NCBI RefSeq assembly: GCF_026625885.1
Contig: NZ_CP113068.1
Coordinates: 4,774,001-4,838,000, forward strand
Direction of reading: 5' to 3'
DNA length: 64,000 bases
DNA from: Roseateles sp. SL47
GTDB lineage: Bacteria; Pseudomonadota; Gammaproteobacteria; Burkholderiales; Burkholderiaceae_C
The translations under genes were made by a program, and so were the position numbers. The notes below the pieces were generated by a model. That model made no database searches. It had not been told where the DNA came from and worked only from the letters and a program-made list of their open reading frames with translations. Positions 43,383-52,240 of this stretch are shown here, one piece after another (the stretch's first letter is position 1; the number at the start of each line of letters is the position of its first letter).

Positions 43383-44266
43383 GTCGGTGACTCCACCAGC
43401 TCGATCAACGTACCTTCCGGCGAACGCAACACCCCGGCGCGCCGACCTTCATAGACCACCCCCTGTCGCGGCATGGGCGGCGTCATCCACGGCCCCTGGA
43501 TGGCAGACAGATCAGGATGGGTCAGAGTCACGATGGCAATGCCCGGAGGCAACTGTCCGGGTAGGCCGGGCCGCGGGGTGGCACCTGGGGGATATTGGTC
43601 CAGTTCCAGGCAGATGTGGCCATTCGCCGTCGCACAGACGATCCGATGGCGATGTGTCGGGGGCAGGTCAAAGGCCCGGTTGAGCATCCGGTAGGGAATC
43701 TCCAGAGGGTCCTGCAGCGGAAAATCCAACTGCCTGGAGAGCCAATGCGCGCTCGTTTCCAGATCCTGGCAGGCCAGCACGGCAATAAAGAGCACATCCA
43801 CAGGCGATTGGGCCTGCGGCAGTCCACTGCCTGGACCACCTTGCAGCACCTGCGTCAGATAGAGGACCTCGCCATCGGGTCCCATCACTTGCATCGGGTG
43901 AATGCTGGGCAGGCTGGGATTGGCCGTCGGAGGCCCGATGATCTCGAACGCGCTCCCTATCAGTCGATCCTGCGTCGCAAAGACGTCCTCCACGCACAGC
44001 TCCAGCGCAGCCCAGCCAAACGTCCGCAGCGGGCGCAAGCCAGGGACGGGGTCGCCCTCAATGAACCGCAGGTCCACCGGACGCCCGCTGGCTGGCCGCA
44101 CCACCACACATTGGCGGCCGGCGCTCTGTGGCGCCCCCCAATGGGCGGCAAGGTCGTGGTCGAGGGGGCCACTCTCGATGATGCGGAAGTCGAGGCGTTC
44201 CACGTAGCCAGCCGCTGCCTCGTCCGCGCTCTTGACCACCACGGTGGCGCAACGCAAGGGATTCAT
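43379..44266 (-). CDS. Two-domain VOC-superfamily (glyoxalase/extradiol dioxygenase fold) protein
   Basis: 295 residues from the ATG at 44266 (MNPLRCATVVVKSADEA); an ATG at 44278 is equally possible. Two VOC repeats are visible: residues about 1-130 (TFGWAALELCVEDVFATQDRL, VMGPDGEVLYLTQV) and about 145-290 (VLFIAVLACQDLETSAHWLSR, RSPEGTLIELVE). Conserved His/Glu metal ligands of extradiol dioxygenases are not obvious, so an isomerase, lyase or binding role is more likely. It is coupled to the MmgE/PrpD gene by an ATGA overlap and divergent from the second MFS gene. Confidence 0.8.
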   Translation of the reverse strand: MNPLRCATVVVKSADEAAAGYVERLDFRIIESGPLDHDLAAHWGAPQSAGRQCVVVRPASGRPVDLRFIEGDPVPGLRPLRTFGWAALELCVEDVFATQDRLIGSAFEIIGPPTANPSLPSIHPMQVMGPDGEVLYLTQVLQGGPGSGLPQAQSPVDVLFIAVLACQDLETSAHWLSRQLDFPLQDPLEIPYRMLNRAFDLPPTHRHRIVCATANGHICLELDQYPPGATPRPGLPGQLPPGIAIVTLTHPDLSAIQGPWMTPPMPRQGVVYEGRRAGVLRSPEGTLIELVESPT

Positions 44267-44415
44267 CAACACGAGCATAGGGGGCGGTGTGACGCAAGGC
44301 AGGCTGTGTCCACCCGTTATCCACGTGGCGGATGAGCCCGGACCGAGGCTTGAGGCGTCGCCCAGGTTGGCGTTTCATGGGCGCATCGTGCATAGGCACG
44401 CCCCAGGACTTGACC

Positions 44416-45702
44416 ATGTCACAACGCCCCCAAGGCTACACAGAGTTCCGCCGTGGATGGCCCATCGTGCTCGCATCCATGCTGGGCGTCGGATTGGGTC
44501 TCTCCCCTCTCCCTTTCTACACCACCGGTGTGCTAGCCCCGCATTTGCATGCGGAGTTTGGCTGGGGGATGGGCCAGATCTTCTTCGGCATCACGATCAC
44601 CACATTCGTTGTGTTGTTCGCCGGTCCGCTGGCCGGCTTTCTCGCGGCACGGTGGGGGACCCGACCTGTAGCCCTGGGGTCCCTTCTGCTGTTCTCATTG
44701 GCGTTCATGGCGCTGGCGTTCTCCAATGGATCACTGCCACAGTACTACCTGACCTGGGGAGCCATTGCGCTGTTGGGTGCGGGCACACTGCCCATCACCT
44801 GGACACGCGGCGTCAATCACTGGTTCGACGAGCGCAAAGGACTTGCCCTTGGCCTGACGCTGATGGGCACGGGGGTGTTCGGAATCTTCGCCAAGCCAAT
44901 GACCGCCTGGATGATCACGCACTTCGGTTGGCGAGGCGCCTATATCGGCCTGGGCCTGCTCCCGTTGCTGATCGCCTTTCCGGTCGCCTTCGCGCTGTTT
45001 CGAAATACTGACGACGACACACACTCGACGGCGACAAGTCGCCCCTCGGATGGGCTCAGCTTCTCCGAAACCCTCCGATCGTGGCGACTGTGGCTGATGG
45101 GCGCCGCGTTCATCCCCATCTCGTTTGCGCTGGGCGGGCCCATTCCCAACATGGAAAACATCCTGCGGGCCAACGGCTTCGCGCCCGAGGTGGTGATACG
45201 TCTCACGCCTTTCATCGGACTGTCGGCCCTGATTGGCAGAATCGCGGGTGGATGGCTCGTGGATCGCTTTTGGGCGCCAGCGGTGGCGTTGATCATCCTC
45301 AGCCTGCCGGGCCTGTCCTGCCTCCTGCTTGCTCAAAGCCAGTTCAGCTTCGAGGCTGCTCTGCTGTCGATCTTCCTGATTGGCTTCGCAGTCGGCGTCG
45401 AATACGACCTGATGGCATTCTTCGTCGCCCGCTACTTTGGCATGAAGAGCTACACCCAGACCTATTCCCTGCTGTACGTCTGCTTCTCGATCGGGGCAGG
45501 CCTCGGACCCGCCGTGTTCGGCTGGAGCTTCGACCGTACGGGCAACTATCAAGCGGTGCTGACTGCCTCCGCGCTGGGCTTGGTGCTCGGGGCGGCGTCC
45601 TTCCTTGCCCTTGGCCGCTATCGCGTGCCCGCTGCGGTCTCTCCGGCCAGGCCCCTGGCGGCTCACAGCTCCCCCAACAGTCTGACGACGCCCGCTCGCT
45701 GA
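44416..45702 (+). CDS. MFS transporter (copy 2)
   Basis: 428 residues from the ATG at 44416 (MSQRPQGYTEFRRGW; AGGA upstream), twelve membrane segments. Shares with the permease at 21915 the GLGLSPLPFYTTGVL-type opening, the WTRGVNHWFDERKGLALGL loop (WSRGIASWFDKRRGLALGL there) and RIAGGWLVDRFWAPAVA. Same subfamily, probably organic-acid uptake. It converges on the methyltransferase module and is separated from it by a strong hairpin terminator. Confidence 0.9.
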   Translation: MSQRPQGYTEFRRGWPIVLASMLGVGLGLSPLPFYTTGVLAPHLHAEFGWGMGQIFFGITITTFVVLFAGPLAGFLAARWGTRPVALGSLLLFSLAFMALAFSNGSLPQYYLTWGAIALLGAGTLPITWTRGVNHWFDERKGLALGLTLMGTGVFGIFAKPMTAWMITHFGWRGAYIGLGLLPLLIAFPVAFALFRNTDDDTHSTATSRPSDGLSFSETLRSWRLWLMGAAFIPISFALGGPIPNMENILRANGFAPEVVIRLTPFIGLSALIGRIAGGWLVDRFWAPAVALIILSLPGLSCLLLAQSQFSFEAALLSIFLIGFAVGVEYDLMAFFVARYFGMKSYTQTYSLLYVCFSIGAGLGPAVFGWSFDRTGNYQAVLTASALGLVLGAASFLALGRYRVPAAVSPARPLAAHSSPNSLTTPAR

Positions 45703-45723
45703 CACCTGCCAGCCGGCCCATTG

Positions 45724-45757
45724 AAAAAGCCCCGTCGAGACGCTCGATCGGGGCTTC
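45724..45757 (-). terminator. Rho-independent terminator of methyltransferase module copy 2
   Basis: AAGCCCCG-TCGAG pairs with CTCGA-T-CGGGGCTT (one-base bulge) around an ACG loop at 45727-45756. Read on the minus strand it is followed by TTTTTCAA, the usual U-tract. It lies 33 bases after the small-protein stop; on the plus strand the hairpin may also end the MFS transcript. Confidence 0.75.
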
Positions 45758-45789
45758 CATGCCAACATCGGCCCTCGCCATCCGGTGAC

Positions 45790-46155
45790 TCATTCCGCAG
45801 CGGAACGCGTCACCTCCACCGCTACATCCTCCGATGCCGGCTCACCCACGAGGCTGGCAGCCTCGTTCTCTTGCTGGACGATGCGAAGCACGCGCGACAA
45901 ATATTCCTGAGTCCATCGGGTGCGTTCCGTATCCGCCTGAGCATCGGGCTGGAAGCATTCAATGTCCGCGCGGGAGAGCACACCCTGCGCCTCCAAAACG
46001 CGCTCCAGCGTGTCCAGCCGCTGGCGCGCCACGGCCAACTCCTGCACCGCAGCCATGGTGATGGCCAGCACGCGCTCGACTTCCGGCGTTAAGAAATAGG
46101 GGCGTTTTCCTGCGGGCTTGGAGCCCGCGCCCTTCAGTGCGTCTTCCCAACTCAT
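45790..46155 (-). CDS. Small helical partner of methyltransferase (module copy 2)
   Basis: 121 residues from the ATG at 46155 (MSWEDALKGAGSK). This start overlaps the methyltransferase TGA by four bases exactly as in copy 1, so it is preferred to the ATG four codons upstream. Shared with the protein at 16754: GKRPYF (GKRPNF there), a long helix with VQELAVARQRLDTLERV (QELSVLRDRVDAIERV there), an IE segment and a C-terminal QE-rich helix. The C-terminal tail is acidic. Function unknown; a stabilising or specificity subunit of the neighbouring methyltransferase is the simplest idea. Confidence 0.75.
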   Translation of the reverse strand: MSWEDALKGAGSKPAGKRPYFLTPEVERVLAITMAAVQELAVARQRLDTLERVLEAQGVLSRADIECFQPDAQADTERTRWTQEYLSRVLRIVQQENEAASLVGEPASEDVAVEVTRSAAE

Positions 46156-47381
46156 GCGGATCTCCATGCCCCAGTCACATGCCAGGCCGCCTTGCGACCG
46201 TAGTCCTCGGTGTCGTCCTCGGCGGCGTCGGGGAACAATTCAGTGTCCACCACCGCCGTCACATTGGCGTGAATCAGCCTTTCTGCGTCGAATCCCGCTG
46301 CGACCAGGTGTTGCCCCAAGTCCAACTCATGAAGCCGACTCCAGAACGGTTCATTGTTGTAGAACGCATCCCAGTCGCGCAACGCCTGCTCCAACAAGGG
46401 CATGTCCTTGCCGTACTGTGGCTGCTCGACATGCAGCACGACACCACCTGCTCGCAGCAGGCGATGGCTCTCCCGGGCAATCGCCCCAAGGGCAGTGGTG
46501 GAGAGCTCGTGAAGGAACATCGTCGTCTGGATCCAGTCAAAGCTGCCATCGTCGAAGCGGGAGAGGTCTTCACCATTGGCCTGCACAAACCGTATGTTGC
46601 TCACACCGAGCGATGCGGCTCGAGCTGCCGCGTAGCGCAGCACAGGAGCACCCACATCAATGGCCACCACTTCCGCCTCGGGAAACGCCTGTGCGATGGG
46701 CACAACGCTGTGCCCGACCGTGCACCCGATGTCCAGGATGCGTCGAGGACGGAAATCCGGATGATGTCGGCGAATCCAGCGCGCCACGGCCTGACCCCCG
46801 CCATCCGCCCACCGCCCCAGCAGACCGCCGGTCGTAACGAATCCGGCGTGGTCATAGTTGGCGCCTGCGACCACGTCGCCCTCGAACCGCTCCTGGTGAT
46901 AACTACCGGGCATGCAGTGATGATCAACCGCCTTCACATAGCGCGGTACTGCCAATGGAGGGTCAAGGGTCAACCGATCCGCCGCCACCAGGGCTGCGGC
47001 CTTCCGTGCAAGCCCCTCGGCTTGCCGCAGTGTCGTCCAAAGGCCAGCTTGCTGGCGCTGCTCCATGGTCAGTCGACGCAGCGCGGACCAGGTCTGGAAC
47101 GCCGGATCCGCCAGAAGCCCATGGCGTACCTCATGACGATCTTGAGGCTCCCGGCCCAGCGCCTGGCGCAGTGCAGGACGAACCCGTGACTCATACGCCT
47201 GAGCAACGCCTGGCACCACGCGGGCGGCCAGATGCCGGTTCATTTGGGCCAGAAAATTGATGCGTTCGATTTCATCATGTGTGGTGTCCGGAAACACACC
47301 GTGACGCCCCACCAGACGATAGTCGGGTGGACCGTCCGGTCGAGGGAGCGCCTCGGAAGAAGCGGGGGCGGAGGCCGTCAT
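46152..47381 (-). CDS. SAM-dependent class I methyltransferase (module copy 2)
   Basis: 409 residues from the ATG at 47381, which has a strong AGGAGA ribosome-binding site; the open frame continues to 47891 but the extension is antisense to the HapK-like gene. N-terminal helical region (1-130), then VPRYVKAVDHHCMPGSY, then the methyltransferase core with RRILDIGCTVGHS, VVAIDVGAP and FDWIQTTMFLHE. YNNEPFW near the C-terminus is identical with copy 1. Divergent from the HapK-like gene and followed by its small partner and a terminator, so this copy is an independent two-gene unit. Confidence 0.87.
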   Translation of the reverse strand: MTASAPASSEALPRPDGPPDYRLVGRHGVFPDTTHDEIERINFLAQMNRHLAARVVPGVAQAYESRVRPALRQALGREPQDRHEVRHGLLADPAFQTWSALRRLTMEQRQQAGLWTTLRQAEGLARKAAALVAADRLTLDPPLAVPRYVKAVDHHCMPGSYHQERFEGDVVAGANYDHAGFVTTGGLLGRWADGGGQAVARWIRRHHPDFRPRRILDIGCTVGHSVVPIAQAFPEAEVVAIDVGAPVLRYAAARAASLGVSNIRFVQANGEDLSRFDDGSFDWIQTTMFLHELSTTALGAIARESHRLLRAGGVVLHVEQPQYGKDMPLLEQALRDWDAFYNNEPFWSRLHELDLGQHLVAAGFDAERLIHANVTAVVDTELFPDAAEDDTEDYGRKAAWHVTGAWRSA

Positions 47382-47472
47382 GCCATCTCCTATGACTATG
47401 CGAAGCATCGAGGATGCGCGCCAAGTGCTCATGAGCTCAACGGCGCCGCAGCAGTTCTCGCGGGGTGAACAC

Positions 47473-47510
47473 AGGCAGCTTGCAACTGGGGCCCCGGTGA
47501 CGAGCTGCCT
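47473..47510. promoter_or_regulatory. Perfect 8-bp inverted repeat in methyltransferase/HapK-like divergent region
   Basis: AGGCAGCT at 47473-47480 and AGCTGCCT at 47503-47510, centres 30 bp apart, placed 37 bases before the HapK-like start. The decamer ACTATGCGAA at 47395-47404 in the same region is also found at 39605-39614. Candidate operator for both divergent units. Confidence 0.4.
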
Positions 47511-47546
47511 ATCGTTGCGGCATCTCATCACGTCCCTGGACCCCTC

Positions 47547-47864
47547 ATGGCTGCGACTCGACTGATCGTGCTGTTCAACCTGAAGCCTGGCCGATCTTTG
47601 AAGGACTACGAACACTGGGCCCTCACCACCGATCTGCCAACGGTGAAGGCCTTGCGGTCCATTGCCGATTTTTCCGTCTACCGCTTCTCGGGCATGCTCG
47701 GCAGCGATGCCACGCCTCCATATCAATACATCGAGATCATCGACATCAAGGACATGGAAAGCTTCGGAAAAGACGTCCAGAGCGAGACGATGACCCGCGT
47801 GGCTGCTGAATTCCAGACCTGGGCAGACCCCGTTTTCCTGGTGACAGAACCGGTGGGAGCGTAA
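47547..47864 (+). CDS. REDY/HapK-like small protein
   Basis: 105 residues with a ferredoxin-like alpha/beta pattern: IVLFNLKPGRSLKDYEHWA, TTDLPTVKALRSIADFSVYR, then YQYIEIIDIKDMESFGKD and FQTWADPVFLVTEPVG. The pattern matches my memory of the REDY-like HapK family, first seen in prodigiosin gene clusters and structurally related to dimeric alpha-beta barrels such as EthD. Such proteins often act on pathway intermediates, but no enzymatic role is fixed. It heads the plus-strand unit with SDR, aldehyde dehydrogenase and MDR genes and ends two bases before the SDR start. Confidence 0.65.
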   Translation: MAATRLIVLFNLKPGRSLKDYEHWALTTDLPTVKALRSIADFSVYRFSGMLGSDATPPYQYIEIIDIKDMESFGKDVQSETMTRVAAEFQTWADPVFLVTEPVGA

Positions 47865-47866
47865 GC

Positions 47867-48718
47867 ATGGGGCAGACTCACGCCCGCCCACTGGCGGGAA
47901 AGACGGCGGTCATTACCGGTGCCGGCCGGCGCCATGGGCTTGGAGAAGCCATTGCTCTGCGCCTGGCAGAGGATGGTGCGGCGGTTGTACTGTCCGACAT
48001 TGGTCGCTCCGTGGATGCGGCCACCCCAGATCGCATGATCGGTGGCGAAGAGGAGTTGTTGGCAGTGGCGCAGGGAATACGCGAGCGCACCGGTGCAGAC
48101 ATCAGCACCTTCAGCTGCGACGTACGCCAATGGGTACAGGTTCAGGCGCTGGCCCAGCATGCCGTCAGCAGCCGCGGCGGACTCGATATCTGGGTCAACA
48201 ACGCTGGCATTGGCTACATCATGAAGCCTTTGCTGGACGTCTCGCCGGAAGACTGGACGGCCGTGATTGACGTCAATCTCACCGGTGCCTTCTTCGGCTT
48301 GCAAGCGGCGGCAGCGGTCATGGCGGAACAAGGCCGCGGGGGGCGCATCGTCAACATCGCCAGCCAGGCCGCCAAGTCAGGTTTTGCCCAGGCACAGGCC
48401 TACACGGCCTCTAAACATGGGCTGGTTGGGCTCACCCGCTCAGCTGCCATCGAACTGGGGCCCCTGGGCATTACCGTCAATAACGTCTGCCCCAACCACG
48501 TCACCACGGGGCTCGGCGCCTGGCAGAACGAATATTTTGCGGCCAAGCAAGGCAAGACGCTGGATCAATACATGGCGGCCATGCGCGCCCGGATCCCACT
48601 CGGCCGCACCGGGTTGCCTGCGGATACGGCCAATGCCGTGGCCTTTCTGTGCTCAGAACAAGCCAGCTACATCACCGCAGAGTCACTCAACGTCTCCGGT
48701 GGTGAGGAACCCCACTGA
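47867..48718 (+). CDS. Short-chain dehydrogenase/reductase
   Basis: 283 residues. Classical SDR with nucleotide motif TGAGRRHGLGEA, WVNNAGIG, catalytic Ser in NIASQAAKSG and YxxxK as YTASK, and C-terminal SYITAESLNVSGG. The NAD(P)-binding glycine motif has an extra Arg-His (TGAGRRHGLG), which often goes with NAD use. It should interconvert an alcohol and ketone in the cytoplasm. Placed between the HapK-like protein and aldehyde dehydrogenase. Confidence 0.92.
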   Translation: MGQTHARPLAGKTAVITGAGRRHGLGEAIALRLAEDGAAVVLSDIGRSVDAATPDRMIGGEEELLAVAQGIRERTGADISTFSCDVRQWVQVQALAQHAVSSRGGLDIWVNNAGIGYIMKPLLDVSPEDWTAVIDVNLTGAFFGLQAAAAVMAEQGRGGRIVNIASQAAKSGFAQAQAYTASKHGLVGLTRSAAIELGPLGITVNNVCPNHVTTGLGAWQNEYFAAKQGKTLDQYMAAMRARIPLGRTGLPADTANAVAFLCSEQASYITAESLNVSGGEEPH

Positions 48719-48782
48719 CCGTTCTGTTCATACCGCTGTTCGTGCGCCTGCTCACGCCCGGCTTCCTTCTCGCCCCCTCTCC

Positions 48783-50252
48783 ATGAGTCTGCTTCCACAC
48801 CGCGCCGACCTGCTGCGCACACAGAATTTCATCAACGCCCGCTGGTGCGATGCCATGGACGGCCGCACCCTGCTGGTGGAAGACCCCGCCACGGCCCAGC
48901 CGTTCGCAAGCGTTCCAGATAGCAGCGCCGCTGATGCCGCAGCCGCTCTTTCGGCGGCCTCATCCGCCCTGCCCGCCTGGCGCAGAACAGCCCCGCGCGC
49001 ACGTGCGGCGGTGCTGAAGCGATGGCACGCCTTGCTCCTGTCCAACCAGGAGGACCTTGCCCGCCTGATCAGTCGTGAGCAGGGGAAGCCTCTGGTGGAG
49101 TCACGTGCCGAGGTCGCCTACGCGGCCAGCTATGTGGAGTGGTTCGCTGAAGAGGCCGCGCACCTCCATGGAGACGTGATCCCGACACCCCACGCCCGCA
49201 GACGCATGACGGCCGAATGGGAGCCCGTCGGTGTGGTTGCCGTCATCACGCCGTGGAACTTCCCTGCGGCCATGATTGCGCGCAAGCTGGCCCCGGCACT
49301 TGCGGCGGGATGCACCGTCGTCGCCAAACCGGCGGAAGACACTCCGCTGACCGCCCTCGCGCTGGTTCGACTGGCCGAGGAGGCGGGGCTGCCGGCCGGC
49401 GTGATCAACATGGTGGTGTGTTCGCGCGAGCGGGCCCATCTGGTGGTGGACCTCTGGCTGCGTGATGAGCGGGTCCGCAAGCTCAGCTTCACCGGCTCCA
49501 CCGCGGTGGGCCAGCATCTGGCGCGTGAATCGGCGACGACGCTGAAACGCTTGTCCTTGGAACTGGGGGGCAATGCGCCGTTCCTGGTCTTTGAAGATGC
49601 GGACATCGGCGCGGCAGTCGATGGGCTGATGGCCGCCAAATTCCGCAATGGTGGCCAAACCTGCGTGAGTCCCAACCGCATCTTTGTCCATCGATCGGTT
49701 CACAACGACTTTGTGAACCAACTGCTTCCACGCGTGCAACAACTCAAAGTCGCGCCGGCCACCGACCCTTCCGCGCAGATCGGGCCGATGATCAACGACC
49801 GGGCGATTGCGAAGATCACAAGCCATGTGACGGATGCCGTGGCGAACGGTGCGCAACTGCTGCTTGGCGGACATCGCTCGGGCCATCCGGCCGGTGGGCA
49901 CTTTTTTGATCCCACCGTGCTGGTGCAGGTGACATCGACCATGGCCTGCAGTTGCGAAGAGACGTTTGGCCCAGTTGCCGCCATCTCGGTGTTCGACACC
50001 GAGGACCAAGTACTTGAAGCCGCCAATGCCACGCCCTTTGGACTGGCCGCCTACTTCTACTCCCAGGACATCGCCCGATGCTGGAGGGTCTCGGACGCCT
50101 TGGAAGCAGGCATCGTCGGCATCAACGCAGGCGCCCTGGCTTCCGAAGCGGCGCCTTTTGGCGGTATCAAGGCCTCCGGCTACGGCCGGGAAGGCTCGCG
50201 CCACGGCCTGGTGGACTACCTGCAGATGAAGTTCCGCTGCCAGGACGCCTGA
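48783..50252 (+). CDS. Aldehyde dehydrogenase, succinate-semialdehyde dehydrogenase-like (copy 2)
   Basis: 489 residues from the ATG at 48783 (MSLLPHRADLLRTQ). Marks of the GabD/SSADH branch: ITPWNFPAAMIARKLAPALA, LSFTGSTAVGQ, Glu base in LSLELGGNAPF, catalytic Cys in RNGGQTCVSPNR. Terminal GGIKASGYGREGSRHG is typical of semialdehyde dehydrogenases. It likely converts a dicarboxylic semialdehyde to a dicarboxylate, in keeping with the diacid-directed enzymes elsewhere in the cluster. Preceded by a 64-base gap after the SDR gene. Confidence 0.92.
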   Translation: MSLLPHRADLLRTQNFINARWCDAMDGRTLLVEDPATAQPFASVPDSSAADAAAALSAASSALPAWRRTAPRARAAVLKRWHALLLSNQEDLARLISREQGKPLVESRAEVAYAASYVEWFAEEAAHLHGDVIPTPHARRRMTAEWEPVGVVAVITPWNFPAAMIARKLAPALAAGCTVVAKPAEDTPLTALALVRLAEEAGLPAGVINMVVCSRERAHLVVDLWLRDERVRKLSFTGSTAVGQHLARESATTLKRLSLELGGNAPFLVFEDADIGAAVDGLMAAKFRNGGQTCVSPNRIFVHRSVHNDFVNQLLPRVQQLKVAPATDPSAQIGPMINDRAIAKITSHVTDAVANGAQLLLGGHRSGHPAGGHFFDPTVLVQVTSTMACSCEETFGPVAAISVFDTEDQVLEAANATPFGLAAYFYSQDIARCWRVSDALEAGIVGINAGALASEAAPFGGIKASGYGREGSRHGLVDYLQMKFRCQDA

Positions 50253-50289
50253 GCGCCTCCCCATTTTCTCGACGACTACAAGGAACACC

Positions 50290-51321
50290 ATGAAGGTCTA
50301 CGAAATCGGCGATCAGCAGGGTTTGTCATCCCTGCGGATCGCTCATCGCCCGAGCCTCACACCCGCCGCCGGGCAGATCGTGCTCAAGGTGCGCGCGGTG
50401 TGCCTCAACCATCGGGATCTGCTGATGATCCAGGGCACCTATGGCCCTCGGCGCCCGGAGCACCGTGTCCCGGTGTCGGATGGTGTCGGTGAAGTTCTCC
50501 ATGTGGGTGCGGGGGTCGCGGGCTTCTCGGTTGGGGATCGGGTGATCTGCCCGCACTTCGCCACTTGGCTCGATGGGGCCTTCGACCTCCGCTATTTTGG
50601 TGAAGACCTGGGCATCACCCAGGACGGTTGGCTGGCCGAACAGATCGTGGTGCCGGCTCAGTCCTTGGTGAAAGTCCCGGATGCTCTGACCGACTCTCAG
50701 GCCGCTGCGCTCTCCGCCGCTGCGCTGACCGCCTGGAATGCGCTCGTTGATGTGGGACAGATCAAGGCCGGAGACCTTGTCCTGGCACTCGGCACCGGGG
50801 GTGTCTCCATCTTCGCGCTTCAGCTCGCCAAGCTGCACGGTGCCCGGGTCGCCATCACCTCCTCCAGCGACCAGAAACTGTCTCAGGCTCGCAAGCTGGG
50901 AGCAGACATCACGATCAACTACCGCACTCACCCCAACTGGGCTGCCGAGTTGCTCAATGCCAATGGTCAGCGCGGCGCAGATATCGTTGTGGAAACCGGC
51001 GGCCTGGCGACGCTGGCGAGTTCCATTGCGGCAGCAGCGCCCAACGGACGGTTGGCCCTGATCGGGGCCCTGGCCGCTACGCCCGCCGAGGGAGCGCCTA
51101 CGCTTGACAACCTGTTCGGCATCGTCGGGAAGAACCTCACGCTACGGGGCATCACCGCAGGAAATCGGCGGATGCTCCAGAGTTTGGTCAACGCGATCTC
51201 GGTGGGCAACATCGAACCGGTGATCGACAAGGAGTTATCTTTTGACGAGGCTCCGGAGGCCTATCGTCACCTTCTCGGCGGACACCACCTTGGCAAAGTG
51301 CTGATCCGGGTGAGCGACTGA
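50290..51321 (+). CDS. MDR-superfamily NAD(P)-dependent alcohol dehydrogenase/oxidoreductase (copy 2)
   Basis: 343 residues. GroES-like half with VCLNHRDLLMIQGTYGP and VPVSDGVGEVLHVGAGV, then Rossmann motif LALGTGGVSIFALQLAKLHG. The zinc ligands of classical ADH are missing or incomplete, as in the zinc-independent NAD(P)-dependent alcohol dehydrogenase subgroup. Last gene of the plus-strand unit and the right-hand end of the catabolic supercluster; the next gene is a Crp/Fnr regulator of ordinary chromosomal type. Confidence 0.9.
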   Translation: MKVYEIGDQQGLSSLRIAHRPSLTPAAGQIVLKVRAVCLNHRDLLMIQGTYGPRRPEHRVPVSDGVGEVLHVGAGVAGFSVGDRVICPHFATWLDGAFDLRYFGEDLGITQDGWLAEQIVVPAQSLVKVPDALTDSQAAALSAAALTAWNALVDVGQIKAGDLVLALGTGGVSIFALQLAKLHGARVAITSSSDQKLSQARKLGADITINYRTHPNWAAELLNANGQRGADIVVETGGLATLASSIAAAAPNGRLALIGALAATPAEGAPTLDNLFGIVGKNLTLRGITAGNRRMLQSLVNAISVGNIEPVIDKELSFDEAPEAYRHLLGGHHLGKVLIRVSD

Positions 51322-51450
51322 CGCACAAAACAGGCTCAAAACGGCGACGGCGCCCCACGGGGCGCAGCTCTTACCGACGACTTCGCGTCGCGTGCACAAT
51401 AGAAAGGACAAATCAGGAGACGACTGGCGCTGTCACGCCAGCGACAAAGC

Positions 51451-52167
51451 ATGAACAGCTCGGTTCTTACAATTTCCGAACGCAACAACATCGAGTCGGG
51501 GCCTTGGTTTTCCAAACTGTCTCTGCCTTTGCGCAGCGACATCCTGGCGCGCGCAATGGTCCGGCGCCTGTCCGACGGTGCTCTGATGTCGGTCCGCGGC
51601 GAACCCGCCGTCGAATGGGTGGGAGTGGCCACGGGGGCTGTGCGGGTGAGCTCGGTGTCCTTGTCCGGCAAGCAGGTGACCTTGACCTATGTCGAGCCCG
51701 GCACCTGGTTTGGCGACATCGCCCTGTTCGACGGCCTGCCCCGCACCCACGATGCCAGCGCCCATGGCGAGACCACGCTGCTGGTGGTGCGCAAGCCCGA
51801 CTTCAAGGACCTGCTGCAACGCCACACCGAACTCTACGAAGCCCTGCTGCGCCTGAATTGCCGCCGGCTGCGCCTGATGTTCGATGTGGTGGAAGACCTC
51901 AACACCCGGCCGCTGGCTTCACGCCTGGCCAAGCAGATCCTGTTGCTGGCGCGCAGCTATGGCGTCTCGCAGGGGACGCAGGGCAACGAAGAAATCCGCA
52001 TCGGCCTGCAACTGGCCCAGGAAGACCTGGCGCAGTTGCTGGGCGCGTCGCGCCAACGTGTCAATCAGGAGCTCAAGGGCTTCGAGCGCGAAGGCGCAGT
52101 GCGCGTGGAGCCCACCCGGCTGGTGCTGCTGAGCAAGGACAAGCTGCTGGCCATTGCCAACCGCTGA
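51451..52167 (+). CDS. Crp/Fnr-family transcriptional regulator
   Basis: 238 residues: cyclic-nucleotide-binding-like beta-barrel (about 20-130, with YVEPGTWFGDIALFDG), dimer helix, and C-terminal winged HTH (about 170-230, AQEDLAQLLGASRQRVNQEL). No N-terminal Cys cluster as in Fnr, so not an oxygen sensor. A ligand such as cAMP cannot be confirmed. It lies just outside the supercluster, 129 bases after the MDR gene. Immediately downstream on the same strand is the phosphotransferase-family gene. Confidence 0.92.
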   Translation: MNSSVLTISERNNIESGPWFSKLSLPLRSDILARAMVRRLSDGALMSVRGEPAVEWVGVATGAVRVSSVSLSGKQVTLTYVEPGTWFGDIALFDGLPRTHDASAHGETTLLVVRKPDFKDLLQRHTELYEALLRLNCRRLRLMFDVVEDLNTRPLASRLAKQILLLARSYGVSQGTQGNEEIRIGLQLAQEDLAQLLGASRQRVNQELKGFEREGAVRVEPTRLVLLSKDKLLAIANR

Positions 52168-52240
52168 ACGCTGCCCGCTGTCCCGTTGAGAGGGGCCTGG
52201 GCGGCGCCCAAGACCCATCCCAAAAAAACCAGGAGACATC

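Noticed and set aside
1..51321. A complete aerobic nicotinate (nic) pathway.
   Set aside because: NicA-, NicC-, NicD-, NicE- and NicF-like folds are all present in some form, but no 2,5-dihydroxypyridine dioxygenase (NicX) or NicB-type large subunit is seen, the isomerase-like protein lacks its Cys, and the genes are not in nic order.
51345..51366. GC-rich palindrome after the last MDR gene as a terminator.
   Set aside because: A 7-bp stem with a very tight loop and no U-run; too weak to list as a feature.
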